The notes below the pieces were generated by a model. The model was given only the letters and a program-made list of their open reading frames with translations. It was not told the DNA's origin and did no database searches. From Legionella sp. (GTDB lineage Bacteria > Pseudomonadota > Gammaproteobacteria > Legionellales > Legionellaceae), in the NCBI GenBank assembly GCA_030158115.1, contig JAOATK010000012.1:1-50262 (forward strand): a DNA stretch of 50,262 bases, in the 5' to 3' direction. How positions within the stretch are numbered: the first letter of the stretch is position 1; each line of letters opens with the position of its first letter. The translations under genes were made by a program, and so were the position numbers. Below are positions 10,727 to 20,765 of this stretch, piece after piece.

Positions 10727-13700
10727 ATGTCCTATAAATTTGAAGAAGGTAAAGAAGTGTTAATTAAAGCGATTGTCGATAGAATTAAGCATTCTATGGT
10801 TGGCAGTCAAGCTGAATTTTGCGCTGAATTTGCCCAGCAATTATATGGAACCGTAGCCATGGAAGATCTTTGTGCTTGGGACATCGATGATCTTTATGGC
10901 GCTGTAGTCAATTTTTGGTCCCTAATTAATGAGCGTGCACCTCATGAAACAAAAATTCGAATTTATAACCCTGATTTTGAATGTCATGGTTGGCAAACGA
11001 CCCATACAGTAATTGAAATTATCTGTGATGACATGCCATTTTTAGTGGATTCTATTCGTTTAGTTATTCATAGAATGGGGCTTTCCTCTCATTTAACCAT
11101 TCATATGGGTGGTATTCGTGTCAAGCGAGATAAAGACCATCATATTTGTGCTATTTTACCTTATAATCAACTCGCTGATGAAAAGGGAATTATTCACGAA
11201 GCACCAGTATTCATAGAAATTGATCGACAAACTGATCCTAAAATCCTTGACGAATTACGCAAGGGTTGTGAGCAAGCAATAGAAGATGCCCGAGTAGTCT
11301 ATGAAGACTGGGAAAAAATGCGTGCTGAGGTCAAGGAAGCCATTGGGGAAATTGATAAAGTTTCTTCGGTACTTGATATCAGTGAGGTGGATGAAACCAA
11401 AGCGTTTCTTCACTGGATTGAAGATCATCATTTCACTTTTTTAGGAATCAGAGATTATGAATTAGTACAAAAAGGCAAAGAAATTCTTTTACAAGCTATT
11501 CCTAATACTGGCTTGGGTCTTTTACGTGATAACGTCACTAAATCAATGGCTCGTAGTATTACGGCAATGACTCCTGAAGCCCGTGAATTTACTTTATCGC
11601 CTCGTATCCTTGTGATGTCAAAAACGAATACTTTGGCAACTGTGCATCGCGATGCTTATACTGATTATATCGGTATTAAACGATTTGACGCTCAAGGTAA
11701 AGTGATTGGTGAGCGAAGAATTATAGGCCTTTATACTTCCGCTGCTTATCATACTAACCCCAAACAAATTCCATTTTTACGACGTAAAGTTGCGTTGATT
11801 ATGGAAAATTCTAAACTCAATACACGCAGTCATTCAGGAAAGGTGTTATTAAATATCCTTGAAACATTACCTCGTGATGATTTAATTCAAGGAACAGAAG
11901 CTGAGCTTTTAGAAATTGCAATGGGTATTTTTTACATGCAAGACAGAAAGCGTATCCGTTTGTTTGCACGCATGGATGTTTACCACCGGTTTATTTCTTG
12001 TTTGGTTTATGTGCCTAAAGAGCGCGTTAACACTGAACTTCGATTAGCTATGAAGCAGATTTTAGAAGAAAGCTTTAATGCGGTTGAAATCACTTATTCA
12101 ACCCAGTTTACTGAGTCAGTTTTGGCAAGAGTCCATTACATTGTTAAAATTGATCCGGAAAAATGTCCTGATTATGATTTAGCTGAGATTGAGAAGAAAC
12201 TGATTGAGGCTGGACGCTCTTGGGCTGATGATTTACAACATCATTTATATGAGGCCTTTGGCGAAGAGCAAGCGAATGGCTTATTTATTCGCTATCGAAA
12301 TGCTTTCCCCTTAGCTTACACCGATACATTTAGCCCAAGAACAGCGGTGCATGATATCAAGCATATAGAAATGTTAACGCCGGAAAATCCTCTAGGACTT
12401 AATTTTTATAAGCCTTTGGATGAGTCTGAAAATAGCTATAGATTAAAAATATATCAGCATGATTCTACTATTCCTCTATCAGATGTATTGCCTATATTAG
12501 AAAATTTAGGATTGCGTGCCATCAGTGAACGCCCTTATGAATTGAAACTAGAAAATGATCAAGTCACTTGGGTTAATGATTTTGCAATGCAATATAATAA
12601 AGACTTTAGTTTTAACCTGGATGATATCAAAGAATTATTCCAAAATGCGTTTACTCGCGTCTGGTTTGGCGATGCTGAAAATGACGGATTTAATCAGTTG
12701 GTTTTGGCTGCGGGCCTTAATTGGCGAGAAGTAGCTATTTTGCGTACCTATGCAAAATACTTTAAGCAAATTGGCTTTACTTTTAGTCAGGAATACATGG
12801 AAAGGGCTTTAAATAATAATGTTAATATTGCAAAAAAATTAGCAGAGCTTTTTGAAGCGCGTTGTAATCCTGAGTATAAAGGTAATAGAGAAGAGCATTT
12901 TAATCTGTTAACAGGTGAAATTTTATCTGATTTGGATACCGTATCTAATTTAGATGAAGATAAAATAATTCGACAGTATATTCATGCTATTACAGCCACA
13001 TTACGTACCAATTTTTATCAAGTTGATCAGAATAGACAGCCTAAGGATTATATTTCCATCAAGCTAAGTAGTAAATCTATACCTGGTTTACCAAAGCCTT
13101 ATCCCATGTTTGAAATCTTTGTCTATTCACCACGTTTTGAAGGTGTCCATTTGCGATGTGGTAAAGTCGCTCGAGGAGGACTGCGTTGGTCAGATCGTAG
13201 AGAAGATTTTCGTACGGAAATTCTAGGTTTGATGAAAGCACAACAGGTTAAAAACTCCGTGATTGTACCTTGTGGTGCTAAAGGTGGTTTTGTACCAAAA
13301 AATTTACCTTTGAATGGAACACGCGAAGAAATAATGGCTGAGGGGATCAGTTGTTATCAATTATTTATTCGTGGGTTATTAGATATTACTGATAACTACG
13401 TGGATGGCGTATTAATTAAGCCTAAAAATGTAATTTGCTATGATGAAGATGATCCTTATCTTGTTGTTGCAGCAGATAAGGGAACAGCTACTTTTTCAGA
13501 TTTAGCAAATGCTATCTCATTAGAATACAATTTTTGGTTAGGTGATGCGTTTGCTTCAGGTGGTTCGGTAGGATATGACCATAAAAAAATGGGTATTACT
13601 GCCAAAGGCGCTTGGGAATCAGTAAAACGTCATTTCTATGAATTGAATAAAGATATTCAAAACAACGATTTTACTGTGGTTGGTATCGGCGATATGGCTG

Positions 13701-15601
13701 GTGATGTATTTGGTAATGGAATGCTTTTATCAAAACATATTAAATTAATTGCTGCATTTAATCACATCCATATATTTATAGATCCTGATCCAAATGCAGA
13801 ACAAAGTTTTCAAGAAAGAGAGCGCTTATTTTACCTGCCTCGTTCTAGCTGGGAAGATTATGATAAAAAATTAATTTCTAAAGGCGGCGGTGTATTTAAC
13901 CGTAATGCAAAATCAATTCCAGTCAACAAGGAAATGCAACAGGTTTTTGGTATAAAACAGACTGAAATTGAGCCCAATGAGCTGATTAAAACAATTTTAA
14001 AAGCTAAAGTAGACCTACTCTGGAGTGGTGGAATAGGTACTTATGTAAAAGCCAGCACTGAGTCTAATGCGAGTGTGGGTGATCGAGCAAATGATGCAAC
14101 ACGTATCAATGCGAAACAACTACGCTGTAAAATAATAGGCGAGGGAGGCAATTTAGGCTTAACTCAATTGGCACGCGTTGAATACACGCTCAATGGTGGT
14201 ATGGTCTATACCGATTTTATTGATAACTCAGGTGGTGTGAATTGTTCAGATAAAGAAGTAAATATTAAGATTTTACTCAACAGCATTGTAACAGCTGGTG
14301 ATTTAAGTCCTAAACAACGAAATGAATTATTAACGCAAATGACTGACGAAGTGAGTAAATTAGTTCTGCGTGATAATTTTTTACAAACCAGAGCTATTAG
14401 TTTGTCGGCTTCACAATCACTCCAAGGATTTGAGCTTCAAGGTCGTTACATTAAAGAATTGGAGCGAACTGGAAAAATAGATAGAAATTTAGAATTTCTT
14501 CCAGATGATAAAGCATTACATGAGCGTAAATTGCTTGGCCAAGGTCTTGGTCGCCCAGGAATTGCTGTATTAATGTGTTACAGTAAATCCCTATTAAAAG
14601 AGGAAATTTTAGCATCCGGTGTGCCTGAAGAAAGTTATATGGAACAGTTTTTAATTAGCTCATTTCCAAAACCTTTACAAGATCGATTCAGCAAACAAAT
14701 GCAAGATCACCCTTTAAAAAGGGAAATTATAGCGACTAAATTAAGTAATATTATTGTTAATGAAATGGGCTTTACTTATGTATATCGCTTACAAGATGAA
14801 ACTGGAGCACCTGTTTCAGCTATAGTAAGGGCATACATCATTACACGAAAAGTACTTAATTTAGAATCTATCTGGAAGCAGATTGAAGAGTTAGGTACTA
14901 AGATTAGCGCCCAACAACAAATTGAAATGATGATGTTATATGTTCGACTGTCTAGACGAATTACGCGTTGGTTTTTACGCAGCCAGCGTCGTTCACTAGA
15001 TATCACCGAAGTAGTAACACTTTATTCGCAGGGAATGGTTGACCTTAAAGCGTCGATCCCTGCTATTTTAAGTGAAGAACGCCAAGTGAAATATAATGAG
15101 CATTATCAAAAGCTAGTGAACGAGGGTATTCCACCTAATCTAGCTCATGAATTAACAGTAACACGTGGTTTATTCTCAGCTATGGATATTATTGAAATTG
15201 CCCATAAACGAGAAATGACAGTGGCACAAGTTGCAGAACTTTATTTTGGTATTGGTGAGTATTTAGATCTTGCTTGGATAAGAAAGCAAATTATTATTCA
15301 TCCTACTGATAATCATTGGGAATCATTATCTAGAGAGGCATTACGTGATGATTTAGATTGGCAACAACGCCAGTTGACCGATGGCTTAATTAACTTTGAT
15401 GGTGAAAACACTGACTTGTATGCTCGACTTGCTGCTTGGGGCGAGTCTCATCATGCGTTAGTAGAGCGTTGGCGTTATATTCTATCAGATTTAAAAGCAA
15501 GTACAGTGCTTACTTACACGATGTTTTTTGTCGCAATAAGAGAGTTGCTTGATTTGACTCAGACAACCTTGCAATTGTATGTGGAAGTAGAAAAAAATTA
15601 A
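10727..15601 (+). CDS. gdhB: NAD-specific glutamate dehydrogenase, large (180 kDa) type
   Basis: Oxidative deamination of glutamate to 2-oxoglutarate and ammonium. 1624 residues, the usual size of the L_180 class. The N-terminal about 700 residues contain the ACT-like regulatory regions (DDMPFLVDSIRLVIHRMGL near 103-121). The catalytic domain occupies about 780-1230: KVARGGLRWSDRREDFRTEI, KNSVIVPCGAKGGFVPK with the substrate lysines, and GIGDMAGDVFGNGMLLS, the NAD-binding region. A long helical C-terminal domain follows. The ATG is preceded by ACGGGG. For an amino-acid-consuming intracellular bacterium this is a central catabolic enzyme. No frameshift seen. Confidence 0.95.
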   Translation: MSYKFEEGKEVLIKAIVDRIKHSMVGSQAEFCAEFAQQLYGTVAMEDLCAWDIDDLYGAVVNFWSLINERAPHETKIRIYNPDFECHGWQTTHTVIEIICDDMPFLVDSIRLVIHRMGLSSHLTIHMGGIRVKRDKDHHICAILPYNQLADEKGIIHEAPVFIEIDRQTDPKILDELRKGCEQAIEDARVVYEDWEKMRAEVKEAIGEIDKVSSVLDISEVDETKAFLHWIEDHHFTFLGIRDYELVQKGKEILLQAIPNTGLGLLRDNVTKSMARSITAMTPEAREFTLSPRILVMSKTNTLATVHRDAYTDYIGIKRFDAQGKVIGERRIIGLYTSAAYHTNPKQIPFLRRKVALIMENSKLNTRSHSGKVLLNILETLPRDDLIQGTEAELLEIAMGIFYMQDRKRIRLFARMDVYHRFISCLVYVPKERVNTELRLAMKQILEESFNAVEITYSTQFTESVLARVHYIVKIDPEKCPDYDLAEIEKKLIEAGRSWADDLQHHLYEAFGEEQANGLFIRYRNAFPLAYTDTFSPRTAVHDIKHIEMLTPENPLGLNFYKPLDESENSYRLKIYQHDSTIPLSDVLPILENLGLRAISERPYELKLENDQVTWVNDFAMQYNKDFSFNLDDIKELFQNAFTRVWFGDAENDGFNQLVLAAGLNWREVAILRTYAKYFKQIGFTFSQEYMERALNNNVNIAKKLAELFEARCNPEYKGNREEHFNLLTGEILSDLDTVSNLDEDKIIRQYIHAITATLRTNFYQVDQNRQPKDYISIKLSSKSIPGLPKPYPMFEIFVYSPRFEGVHLRCGKVARGGLRWSDRREDFRTEILGLMKAQQVKNSVIVPCGAKGGFVPKNLPLNGTREEIMAEGISCYQLFIRGLLDITDNYVDGVLIKPKNVICYDEDDPYLVVAADKGTATFSDLANAISLEYNFWLGDAFASGGSVGYDHKKMGITAKGAWESVKRHFYELNKDIQNNDFTVVGIGDMAGDVFGNGMLLSKHIKLIAAFNHIHIFIDPDPNAEQSFQERERLFYLPRSSWEDYDKKLISKGGGVFNRNAKSIPVNKEMQQVFGIKQTEIEPNELIKTILKAKVDLLWSGGIGTYVKASTESNASVGDRANDATRINAKQLRCKIIGEGGNLGLTQLARVEYTLNGGMVYTDFIDNSGGVNCSDKEVNIKILLNSIVTAGDLSPKQRNELLTQMTDEVSKLVLRDNFLQTRAISLSASQSLQGFELQGRYIKELERTGKIDRNLEFLPDDKALHERKLLGQGLGRPGIAVLMCYSKSLLKEEILASGVPEESYMEQFLISSFPKPLQDRFSKQMQDHPLKREIIATKLSNIIVNEMGFTYVYRLQDETGAPVSAIVRAYIITRKVLNLESIWKQIEELGTKISAQQQIEMMMLYVRLSRRITRWFLRSQRRSLDITEVVTLYSQGMVDLKASIPAILSEERQVKYNEHYQKLVNEGIPPNLAHELTVTRGLFSAMDIIEIAHKREMTVAQVAELYFGIGEYLDLAWIRKQIIIHPTDNHWESLSREALRDDLDWQQRQLTDGLINFDGENTDLYARLAAWGESHHALVERWRYILSDLKASTVLTYTMFFVAIRELLDLTQTTLQLYVEVEKN

Positions 15602-15620
15602 ATGAAGGGAATGCGCCGGT

Positions 15621-15690
15621 CCCTCTTCCCTCTCCAGTTGATAGGAGAGGGAAGAGGGCCGGAATATGGTAGGTTGGGTCGCGGACCCAA
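15621..15690. repeat. two adjacent intergenic palindromes
   Basis: 15621-15635 and 15644-15658 are perfect 15-bp inverted arms (CCCTCTTCCCTCTCC and complement) around an 8-base loop. A second hairpin, TTGGGTC-GCG-GACCCAA, follows at 15674-15690. Both lie just downstream of the glutamate dehydrogenase stop and before the convergent ygfZ gene. They could terminate both genes, but neither is followed by a strong T-run; they look like repetitive extragenic elements. The rest of 15691-15790 shows nothing clear. Confidence 0.7.
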
Positions 15691-15790
15691 CAATACCCCT
15701 GCGTCAAGTCAGGCCTCGATGTTGGAACCTACTTTTTAAGAGGTTTTTCCTTCAGTTAACGGCAGTGCTGTGAAAGAATGCCCACACAAT

Positions 15791-16762
15791 TTAACTCCGT
15801 AGCTTAATGAATTCATTATGCCCTTCAAATAACACGTCTGAATCAGTATTTTTTAGTATACTCACTGCTACTAAGTAGCTATTTGAACCAAGCATTGAAT
15901 AATCAATCAGCTCTCCAATTTCAGAGCCTCCAGGAGCGTTTAATATTTTTTGTCCACAAAAGATTTGTTCTGTGGTGCTAAGGGAATAGAGCATTAAATG
16001 ATGTTTTAAGGTTCCTTTATAATGCATGCGCGCAATAATTTCTTGTCCCTTATAACAACCTTTATTAAAACTTAAATAAGGTGTTTGATGTAAATTTAAG
16101 CGATGGGGCAAAAACAATCCTCTAGAGTCAGGGTAAACAGACAGCTCCTGTTTTGCTAAACGCAAGGTATGCCAGGTTAAGGAGCCCAGTAACTGTTGAT
16201 TCGTACTAAACATTTGAGATATTTTATCCCCAAAATGAGTTCCTGTTATAACGATATAAAAACCACTTCCCAAGTGATATACACAGTAATCATCCCCGTA
16301 AGTTAGCCCATATAATATTGTAGGAAAAAAAGTGGTATCAGGAGTCAAATCATTTGGATTTTGTAAATAAAATCCAAACACGCGTAAGGCCTCATTTTCT
16401 TTCAGTGAAACACGTGACAGCATTGCTGTTTTATTGAATGAATTGATTGTGGCTAAGATTAAATCTTTAGGAAGTATTAATTTTATGCCATTCCATTGAA
16501 GCACATCCATTAACGTAAGAATTCGACCTTGAAGATTGCATTGAGCACCTTGGAGCATTTGAATATCAGAAATCGCATTAACATCACAGGTTAATTGCCC
16601 CTGTAGAAAATCAGTAGACTTATCTCCAATCACATCAATAATCCCTAAGTAGGATAAATCAAATAAGTAATTTTTTTCAGGAGCAAGTATGAGTTCTTTC
16701 TCTACAGGATGTAACGTTGTAAATAGTCTGTGATTAATTGAGTGATTTAAAAAAGTAGTCAT
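15791..16762 (-). CDS. ygfZ: tRNA-modifying, folate-binding protein YgfZ
   Basis: A GcvT-like, tetrahydrofolate-binding protein that helps assemble or repair certain Fe-S enzymes, including the tRNA methylthiotransferase MiaB. 323 residues. The diagnostic motif K-G-C-Y-x-G-Q-E is present (NKGCYKGQEIIARMHYKG, about residues 232-249), with its essential Cys. The upstream part has IDVIGDKSTDFLQGQLTCDV, typical of the YgfZ/GcvT N-terminal fold. It is divergent from sdhE-ygfX across a 74-bp gap, an arrangement common in gammaproteobacteria and a strong context argument. Confidence 0.93.
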   Translation of the reverse strand: MTTFLNHSINHRLFTTLHPVEKELILAPEKNYLFDLSYLGIIDVIGDKSTDFLQGQLTCDVNAISDIQMLQGAQCNLQGRILTLMDVLQWNGIKLILPKDLILATINSFNKTAMLSRVSLKENEALRVFGFYLQNPNDLTPDTTFFPTILYGLTYGDDYCVYHLGSGFYIVITGTHFGDKISQMFSTNQQLLGSLTWHTLRLAKQELSVYPDSRGLFLPHRLNLHQTPYLSFNKGCYKGQEIIARMHYKGTLKHHLMLYSLSTTEQIFCGQKILNAPGGSEIGELIDYSMLGSNSYLVAVSILKNTDSDVLFEGHNEFIKLRS

Positions 16763-16836
16763 AATAAGTAACAGTTTCCGTATGAAAGACTGTAGTGTAT
16801 CATTTGGAGGTTTATTAAATCATTAAGAGATTTACA

Positions 16837-17091
16837 ATGTTAGATGCACGCGAAAAGGCAAGGTTAGCATGGCATTGCCGCCGGGGAATGTTGGAATTAG
16901 ATCTCATCTTACAACGCTTTTTAGAAAACGGCCTTGAAAAGCTCTCTAGCCAAGAGTTAAAAGATTTTGATTCATTGCTTACGTGCACTGATCCAGAATT
17001 ATTTTCCTGGCTCATGGGGCATGGAGAACCAGAAAATAAGGAATTAAAAGAACTTGTTGCAATCATCCAAAATAATACTGGAACTTGGTGA
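16837..17091 (+). CDS. sdhE: FAD assembly factor SdhE
   Basis: A small (84-residue) protein that promotes covalent attachment of FAD to the succinate dehydrogenase flavoprotein. The RGMLELD segment (residues 13-19) matches the conserved R-G-x-x-E motif that contacts the flavoprotein. The rest (LSSQELKDFDSLLTCTDPELFSWLMGH) fits the five-helix fold. A GAGA lies upstream of the ATG. The 3' end overlaps the next frame (ygfX-like). Confidence 0.93.
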   Translation: MLDAREKARLAWHCRRGMLELDLILQRFLENGLEKLSSQELKDFDSLLTCTDPELFSWLMGHGEPENKELKELVAIIQNNTGTW

Positions 17092-17491
17092 ATCAAAGCT
17101 TTATCTACGCTTTATTCTGGTAATTTATCTGTTTAGCCTGCTTCTTGTGATCTACTCTTCACTTTACTTATTAGTTAAATTGGGTCTAATCTATGTTATT
17201 GCTACGTCATTGAAATATGATTGGCAAAATAAAAAACCGCGAAATAAAATTAAAAAAATCGAGTTTATTGACAAGCAATGGATTTTATCTAGCAATAATG
17301 AAGTAAAGCAACATTTTCTTGAAGCAAAAATACTAATACATAATGTACTATTCCAACTAATTCAATTTGCAAATAATCAAGAAAAAAAGCAAATTGTTTT
17401 GTTTCAAGATCAACTGACAAGTAATGAATTACGTTTGTTGCACCTTCAAATAGCTCGAACATTAGAAGGCTCTGCATCATCTAGAGTGTAG
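17054..17491 (+). CDS. YgfX/CptA-like membrane protein
   Basis: 145 residues if it starts at the TTG at 17054, overlapping sdhE by 38 bases; no ATG is available upstream of the hydrophobic region. Two closely spaced transmembrane helices lie at about residues 18-50, followed by a soluble tail of about 90 residues. This is the topology of YgfX (CptA), the small inner-membrane protein encoded directly after sdhE in many gammaproteobacteria and described in E. coli as the toxin half of a toxin-antitoxin pair affecting cytoskeletal proteins. Sequence identity is too low to confirm by eye; position and topology are the argument. Confidence 0.6.
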   Translation: MLQSSKIILELGESKLYLRFILVIYLFSLLLVIYSSLYLLVKLGLIYVIATSLKYDWQNKKPRNKIKKIEFIDKQWILSSNNEVKQHFLEAKILIHNVLFQLIQFANNQEKKQIVLFQDQLTSNELRLLHLQIARTLEGSASSRV

Positions 17492-17567
17492 GCTACGATA
17501 CAAGTATGTTATTAAAAAAACCTATGTTAAAATAAATCACTTAATATCAATTTTTAATAAGATCTTT

Positions 17568-18578
17568 ATGCTGGAAAGTGACCGCTTAATCAGTACCCAA
17601 AGTATTGCTTCTGAAGAAGCAATTGATCGTGCGATTAGGCCTTTGAGTCTGAAAGAATATATAGGACAAGAAGCAGTCAGTTCGCAAATGCAAATTTTTA
17701 TTGATGCAGCAAAAAAACGCCAGGATGCTTTAGATCACGTTTTAATATTTGGCCCACCAGGGCTAGGTAAAACAACGCTGGCTAATATTATCGCTCATGA
17801 GATGGGCGTCAACTTACGACAAACATCAGGCCCAGTTATCGAGCGCGCCGGGGATATTGCGGCCATATTAACTAATTTACAAGCAAATGATGTGTTGTTT
17901 ATTGATGAAATTCACCGCCTAAGTCCTGTTATTGAAGAAATTCTTTATCCAGCAATGGAAGATTATAAATTAGATATTATGATAGGAGAGGGGCCTGCTG
18001 CTCGTTCAATAAAGTTGGAATTACCTCCGTTCACCTTGATTGGGGCCACAACTCGAGCAGGCTTGCTGACTTCACCTTTGCGTGATCGTTTTGGAATAGT
18101 ACAGCGTTTAGAGTATTATTCAGTAGACTCATTGACACAAATTGTTAATCGGTCTGCTCAATTATTAAATGTAAGTACTAAAATTGAAGGCGCACAAGAA
18201 ATTGCCATGCGTTCTCGAGGTACGCCACGTATTGCCAATCGTTTATTACGACGGGTTAGAGATTATGCAGAAGTAAAAGGTCGTGGCATTATCACCTTAG
18301 ACATCGCTCAAAAAGCATTAGAGATGCTTGCTGTGGATAAAAATGGCTTTGATGTAATGGATAGAAAACTTCTCATCTCTGTTATTGAGCAGTTTAATGG
18401 TGGCCCTGTGGGTGTGGATAGCATCGCCGCAGCAATAGGTGAGGAAAAAGGTACCATTGAAGATGTTCTAGAACCATTTTTAATACAAAAAGGATTCCTT
18501 ATGCGCACACCACGAGGTAGAATAGCAACACAAAGAGCTTATGAGCATTTTGGTTTAAACCCAGTAGTGCAGGAATAA
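17568..18578 (+). CDS. ruvB: Holliday junction branch-migration ATPase RuvB
   Basis: Hexameric motor that, with RuvA, drives branch migration at Holliday junctions. 336 residues. The N-terminal AAA+ domain has Walker [10 protein letters not shown] (about 64-72), Walker B LFIDEIHR (about 109-116), sensor I GATTRAG and the arginine-finger region LRDRFGI. The C-terminal winged helix ends [20 protein letters not shown]. ruvA and ruvC are not in the window; ruvB instead precedes tolQ by 45 bp. Confidence 0.97.
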   Translation: MLESDRLISTQSIASEEAIDRAIRPLSLKEYIGQEAVSSQMQIFIDAAKKRQDALDHVLIFGPPGLGKTTLANIIAHEMGVNLRQTSGPVIERAGDIAAILTNLQANDVLFIDEIHRLSPVIEEILYPAMEDYKLDIMIGEGPAARSIKLELPPFTLIGATTRAGLLTSPLRDRFGIVQRLEYYSVDSLTQIVNRSAQLLNVSTKIEGAQEIAMRSRGTPRIANRLLRRVRDYAEVKGRGIITLDIAQKALEMLAVDKNGFDVMDRKLLISVIEQFNGGPVGVDSIAAAIGEEKGTIEDVLEPFLIQKGFLMRTPRGRIATQRAYEHFGLNPVVQE

Positions 18579-18623
18579 TACCCTAGAGTCTGTTGACATT
18601 TCGCTATCAGAGAGGATAAAAAG

Positions 18624-19298
18624 ATGAGTGGTCAAGCAAATGTATTAATGTATTTTGTGCAAGCAGGATTTGTAGTCAAGTCAGTGATGTTTTTATTGGC
18701 CGCTGCCTCTGTCACTTCCTGGACCTTGATTTTTCAAAGAGCCTGGTTTTTTAACCGTAAAAAGCAACTTACAGATTCGTTTAATCGTAGATTTTGGGAT
18801 AGTGGTGATTTAAGCCGTCTATATGCAGATATCGATAATAACACTGAAGATAGAGACGGCATGGCTGCAATTTTTCACGCCGGATTTAAAGAATTTATCC
18901 GTGCTCGTAAACAGGGCCCTGTAGTGATTGAGCCTATTCAACGAGTCATGCAAATTAGCCATGCTAAAGAAGCAGAAAAGCTTGAGCAACACCTCCCATT
19001 TTTTGCCTCTGTTGGCTCAATCTCTCCTTATGTAGGCTTGTTTGGTACTGTTTGGGGAATCATGACCTCTTTTCAGGCTTTAGGTCAGGCACAACAAGCG
19101 ACGATTGCTATGGTTGCCCCTGGTATTTCAGAAGCGTTAGTAGCAACTGCGTTAGGCCTATTTACTGCAATACCTGCAGTTATTGCTTATAACCGATACA
19201 GCACTCGAGCTAATATTCTACTAAATCGCTTTGACTTATTTCAGGACGAATTAATATCGCTTATAGAGCAACAAAACAATGACACTGTAAGAGGATAA
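18624..19298 (+). CDS. tolQ: Tol-Pal system proton channel subunit TolQ
   Basis: Inner-membrane subunit that with TolR uses the proton gradient to energise TolA during outer-membrane constriction at division. 224 residues with three transmembrane segments (about 15-35, 130-152, 165-190). SISPYVGLFGTVWGIMTSF and PGISEALVATALGLFTAIPA are the conserved MotA/TolQ/ExbB pore segments. The ATG follows AGAGGATAA. It heads the tolQRAB cluster; no ybgC is present between ruvB and tolQ. Confidence 0.96.
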   Translation: MSGQANVLMYFVQAGFVVKSVMFLLAAASVTSWTLIFQRAWFFNRKKQLTDSFNRRFWDSGDLSRLYADIDNNTEDRDGMAAIFHAGFKEFIRARKQGPVVIEPIQRVMQISHAKEAEKLEQHLPFFASVGSISPYVGLFGTVWGIMTSFQALGQAQQATIAMVAPGISEALVATALGLFTAIPAVIAYNRYSTRANILLNRFDLFQDELISLIEQQNNDTVRG

Positions 19299-19306
19299 AA
19301 CTCAAA

Positions 19307-19765
19307 ATGATCAGAACAAAGACTAAGCGCGAGCGTCCCATCTCTGAGATTAATGTGGTGCCTTACATTGACGTTATGTTGGTTTTACTTGTTATTTTTA
19401 TGATTACTGCACCCATGCTGAGCCAAGGTGTCACTGTTGATTTGCCTAAGGCGGCAAGCCAGACATTAGCTCCGACAGACAGAGAACCTATTATTGTTTC
19501 AGTCAATCAAGAGGGCGTGTACTTTCTTAATATTAGTAGTACACCTGAAAACCCTATAGAACCTTCTGCTTTAACTGTTCGTGTGGCGGCTGAGTTAGAG
19601 TTAGCAAGACAATCAAATCAAAAAATAAATGTAGTGGTTAAAGGTGACCAAGGAGTGGCATACGGTAAAGTAGTCCAAGCTATGGCTTTATTGAAGCAGG
19701 CAGGTGCAGAACAAGTGGGATTACTGACTGATTCAGAAAATGACAAATCCGAGGATTCAGCATGA
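19307..19765 (+). CDS. tolR: Tol-Pal system protein TolR
   Basis: Single-span inner-membrane partner of TolQ with a periplasmic domain. 152 residues. The helix INVVPYIDVMLVLLVIFMIT contains the conserved Asp (about residue 23) that carries protons, and the EINVVPYIDVML motif is diagnostic for TolR/ExbD. The periplasmic part ends in the expected alpha/beta domain (INVVVKGDQGVAYGKVVQAM). Spacing is eight bases from tolQ, with a four-base overlap with tolA. Confidence 0.95.
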   Translation: MIRTKTKRERPISEINVVPYIDVMLVLLVIFMITAPMLSQGVTVDLPKAASQTLAPTDREPIIVSVNQEGVYFLNISSTPENPIEPSALTVRVAAELELARQSNQKINVVVKGDQGVAYGKVVQAMALLKQAGAEQVGLLTDSENDKSEDSA

Positions 19766-20760
19766 CAAGTATTTCTAGTTACCAAAAAGCATTTTTTTTA
19801 GCAATTGGCTTGCACTTTTGTCTTATTATTGTGTTATTAACAGATAATTCTAGTGCCCGACCAGTCTTAACTGCCGAGTCTCAAAATAAACCAGGCATAG
19901 ATCAGCCTATTGTGGTTAATACACCACAGCAACCAGAGGCTGTGAAAGCAGTTAGTGTGGATAACAAGGAAGTAATGGAAGCTGTTAATCGCTTAAAACA
20001 AGAAAGGGCTCAGCAACAACAAGCTGAAGTAAATAGGCAGCGCGAATTAAATCGTCAAGCAGAAGCGGCAAAACAGCAACGAATTAAAGAACAACAACAA
20101 TTAGCTCGTTTAAAGGAAGAGGCGAACCGAATTGCCATTGCGAGAAAAAAACAGGCAGAAGATGAAAAAAAACATTTAAAAGAATTAGCAGAACAAAAAA
20201 TATTAGAAGCGAAGCGTATAGAAGAATTAAAAAAACAAAAAGATAAATTAATAAAAGAGCAACAATTAGAGGCTAAGAAACTAGAAGATCTGAATAAAAA
20301 AAAGCTAGCTGAAAAAGTAAAAGTAAATCAACAACAATCTCAACAAGCGCAGCTTGATAAACAAAGAGCTGAAATGGAAAAAGCAAGCCTTGCTAAAGCA
20401 GATATGGAAAGAAAAAGTCAGGCCCAAGCTGCTGCTGCACAAAATGCTCAAGAACAAGCACGTTTAGCAGGAGTCGTTGATAAATATAAAGCCCTTATTG
20501 TAAATGCAATTGGAAGAAATTGGATTCTTCCAGAAAACGTCGATAACACATTATCAAGCCAATTTCGCATACGATTGGCTCCCAATGGAATGGTATTAGA
20601 AGTTACTTTAACACGTAGTAGTGGTGATCCACTTCTTGATAGATCTGCTCAAACAGCGATTTACAAGGCATCGCCACTTCCTGTGCCTAGCGACGCGGCA
20701 ACATTTAATATGTTTCGCGATATTAGTTTAACCGTTCGTCCTGAACAAATTAGGGGGTAA
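19762..20760 (+). CDS. tolA: Tol-Pal system protein TolA
   Basis: Periplasm-spanning link between the TolQR motor and the outer membrane. 332 residues. A single N-terminal transmembrane helix (about 9-27) is followed by a long Lys/Glu/Gln/Ala-rich coiled coil (about 75-235) and a C-terminal globular domain (about 238-330; [20 protein letters not shown], then [20 protein letters not shown]) that binds TolB/Pal. The coiled coil is richer in Gln and Lys than in enteric bacteria. The gene overlaps tolR by four bases. Confidence 0.93.
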   Translation: MTSISSYQKAFFLAIGLHFCLIIVLLTDNSSARPVLTAESQNKPGIDQPIVVNTPQQPEAVKAVSVDNKEVMEAVNRLKQERAQQQQAEVNRQRELNRQAEAAKQQRIKEQQQLARLKEEANRIAIARKKQAEDEKKHLKELAEQKILEAKRIEELKKQKDKLIKEQQLEAKKLEDLNKKKLAEKVKVNQQQSQQAQLDKQRAEMEKASLAKADMERKSQAQAAAAQNAQEQARLAGVVDKYKALIVNAIGRNWILPENVDNTLSSQFRIRLAPNGMVLEVTLTRSSGDPLLDRSAQTAIYKASPLPVPSDAATFNMFRDISLTVRPEQIRG

Positions 20761-20765
20761 TACGC

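Noticed and set aside
15621..15658. Rho-independent terminator after the glutamate dehydrogenase gene
   Set aside because: Strong stem but no T-run after it; recorded as a repeat instead.
16815..17096. 93-codon open frame on the minus strand across sdhE
   Set aside because: It lies opposite sdhE, whose motifs and context are clear; the minus-strand translation is low-complexity and has no supporting ribosome site.
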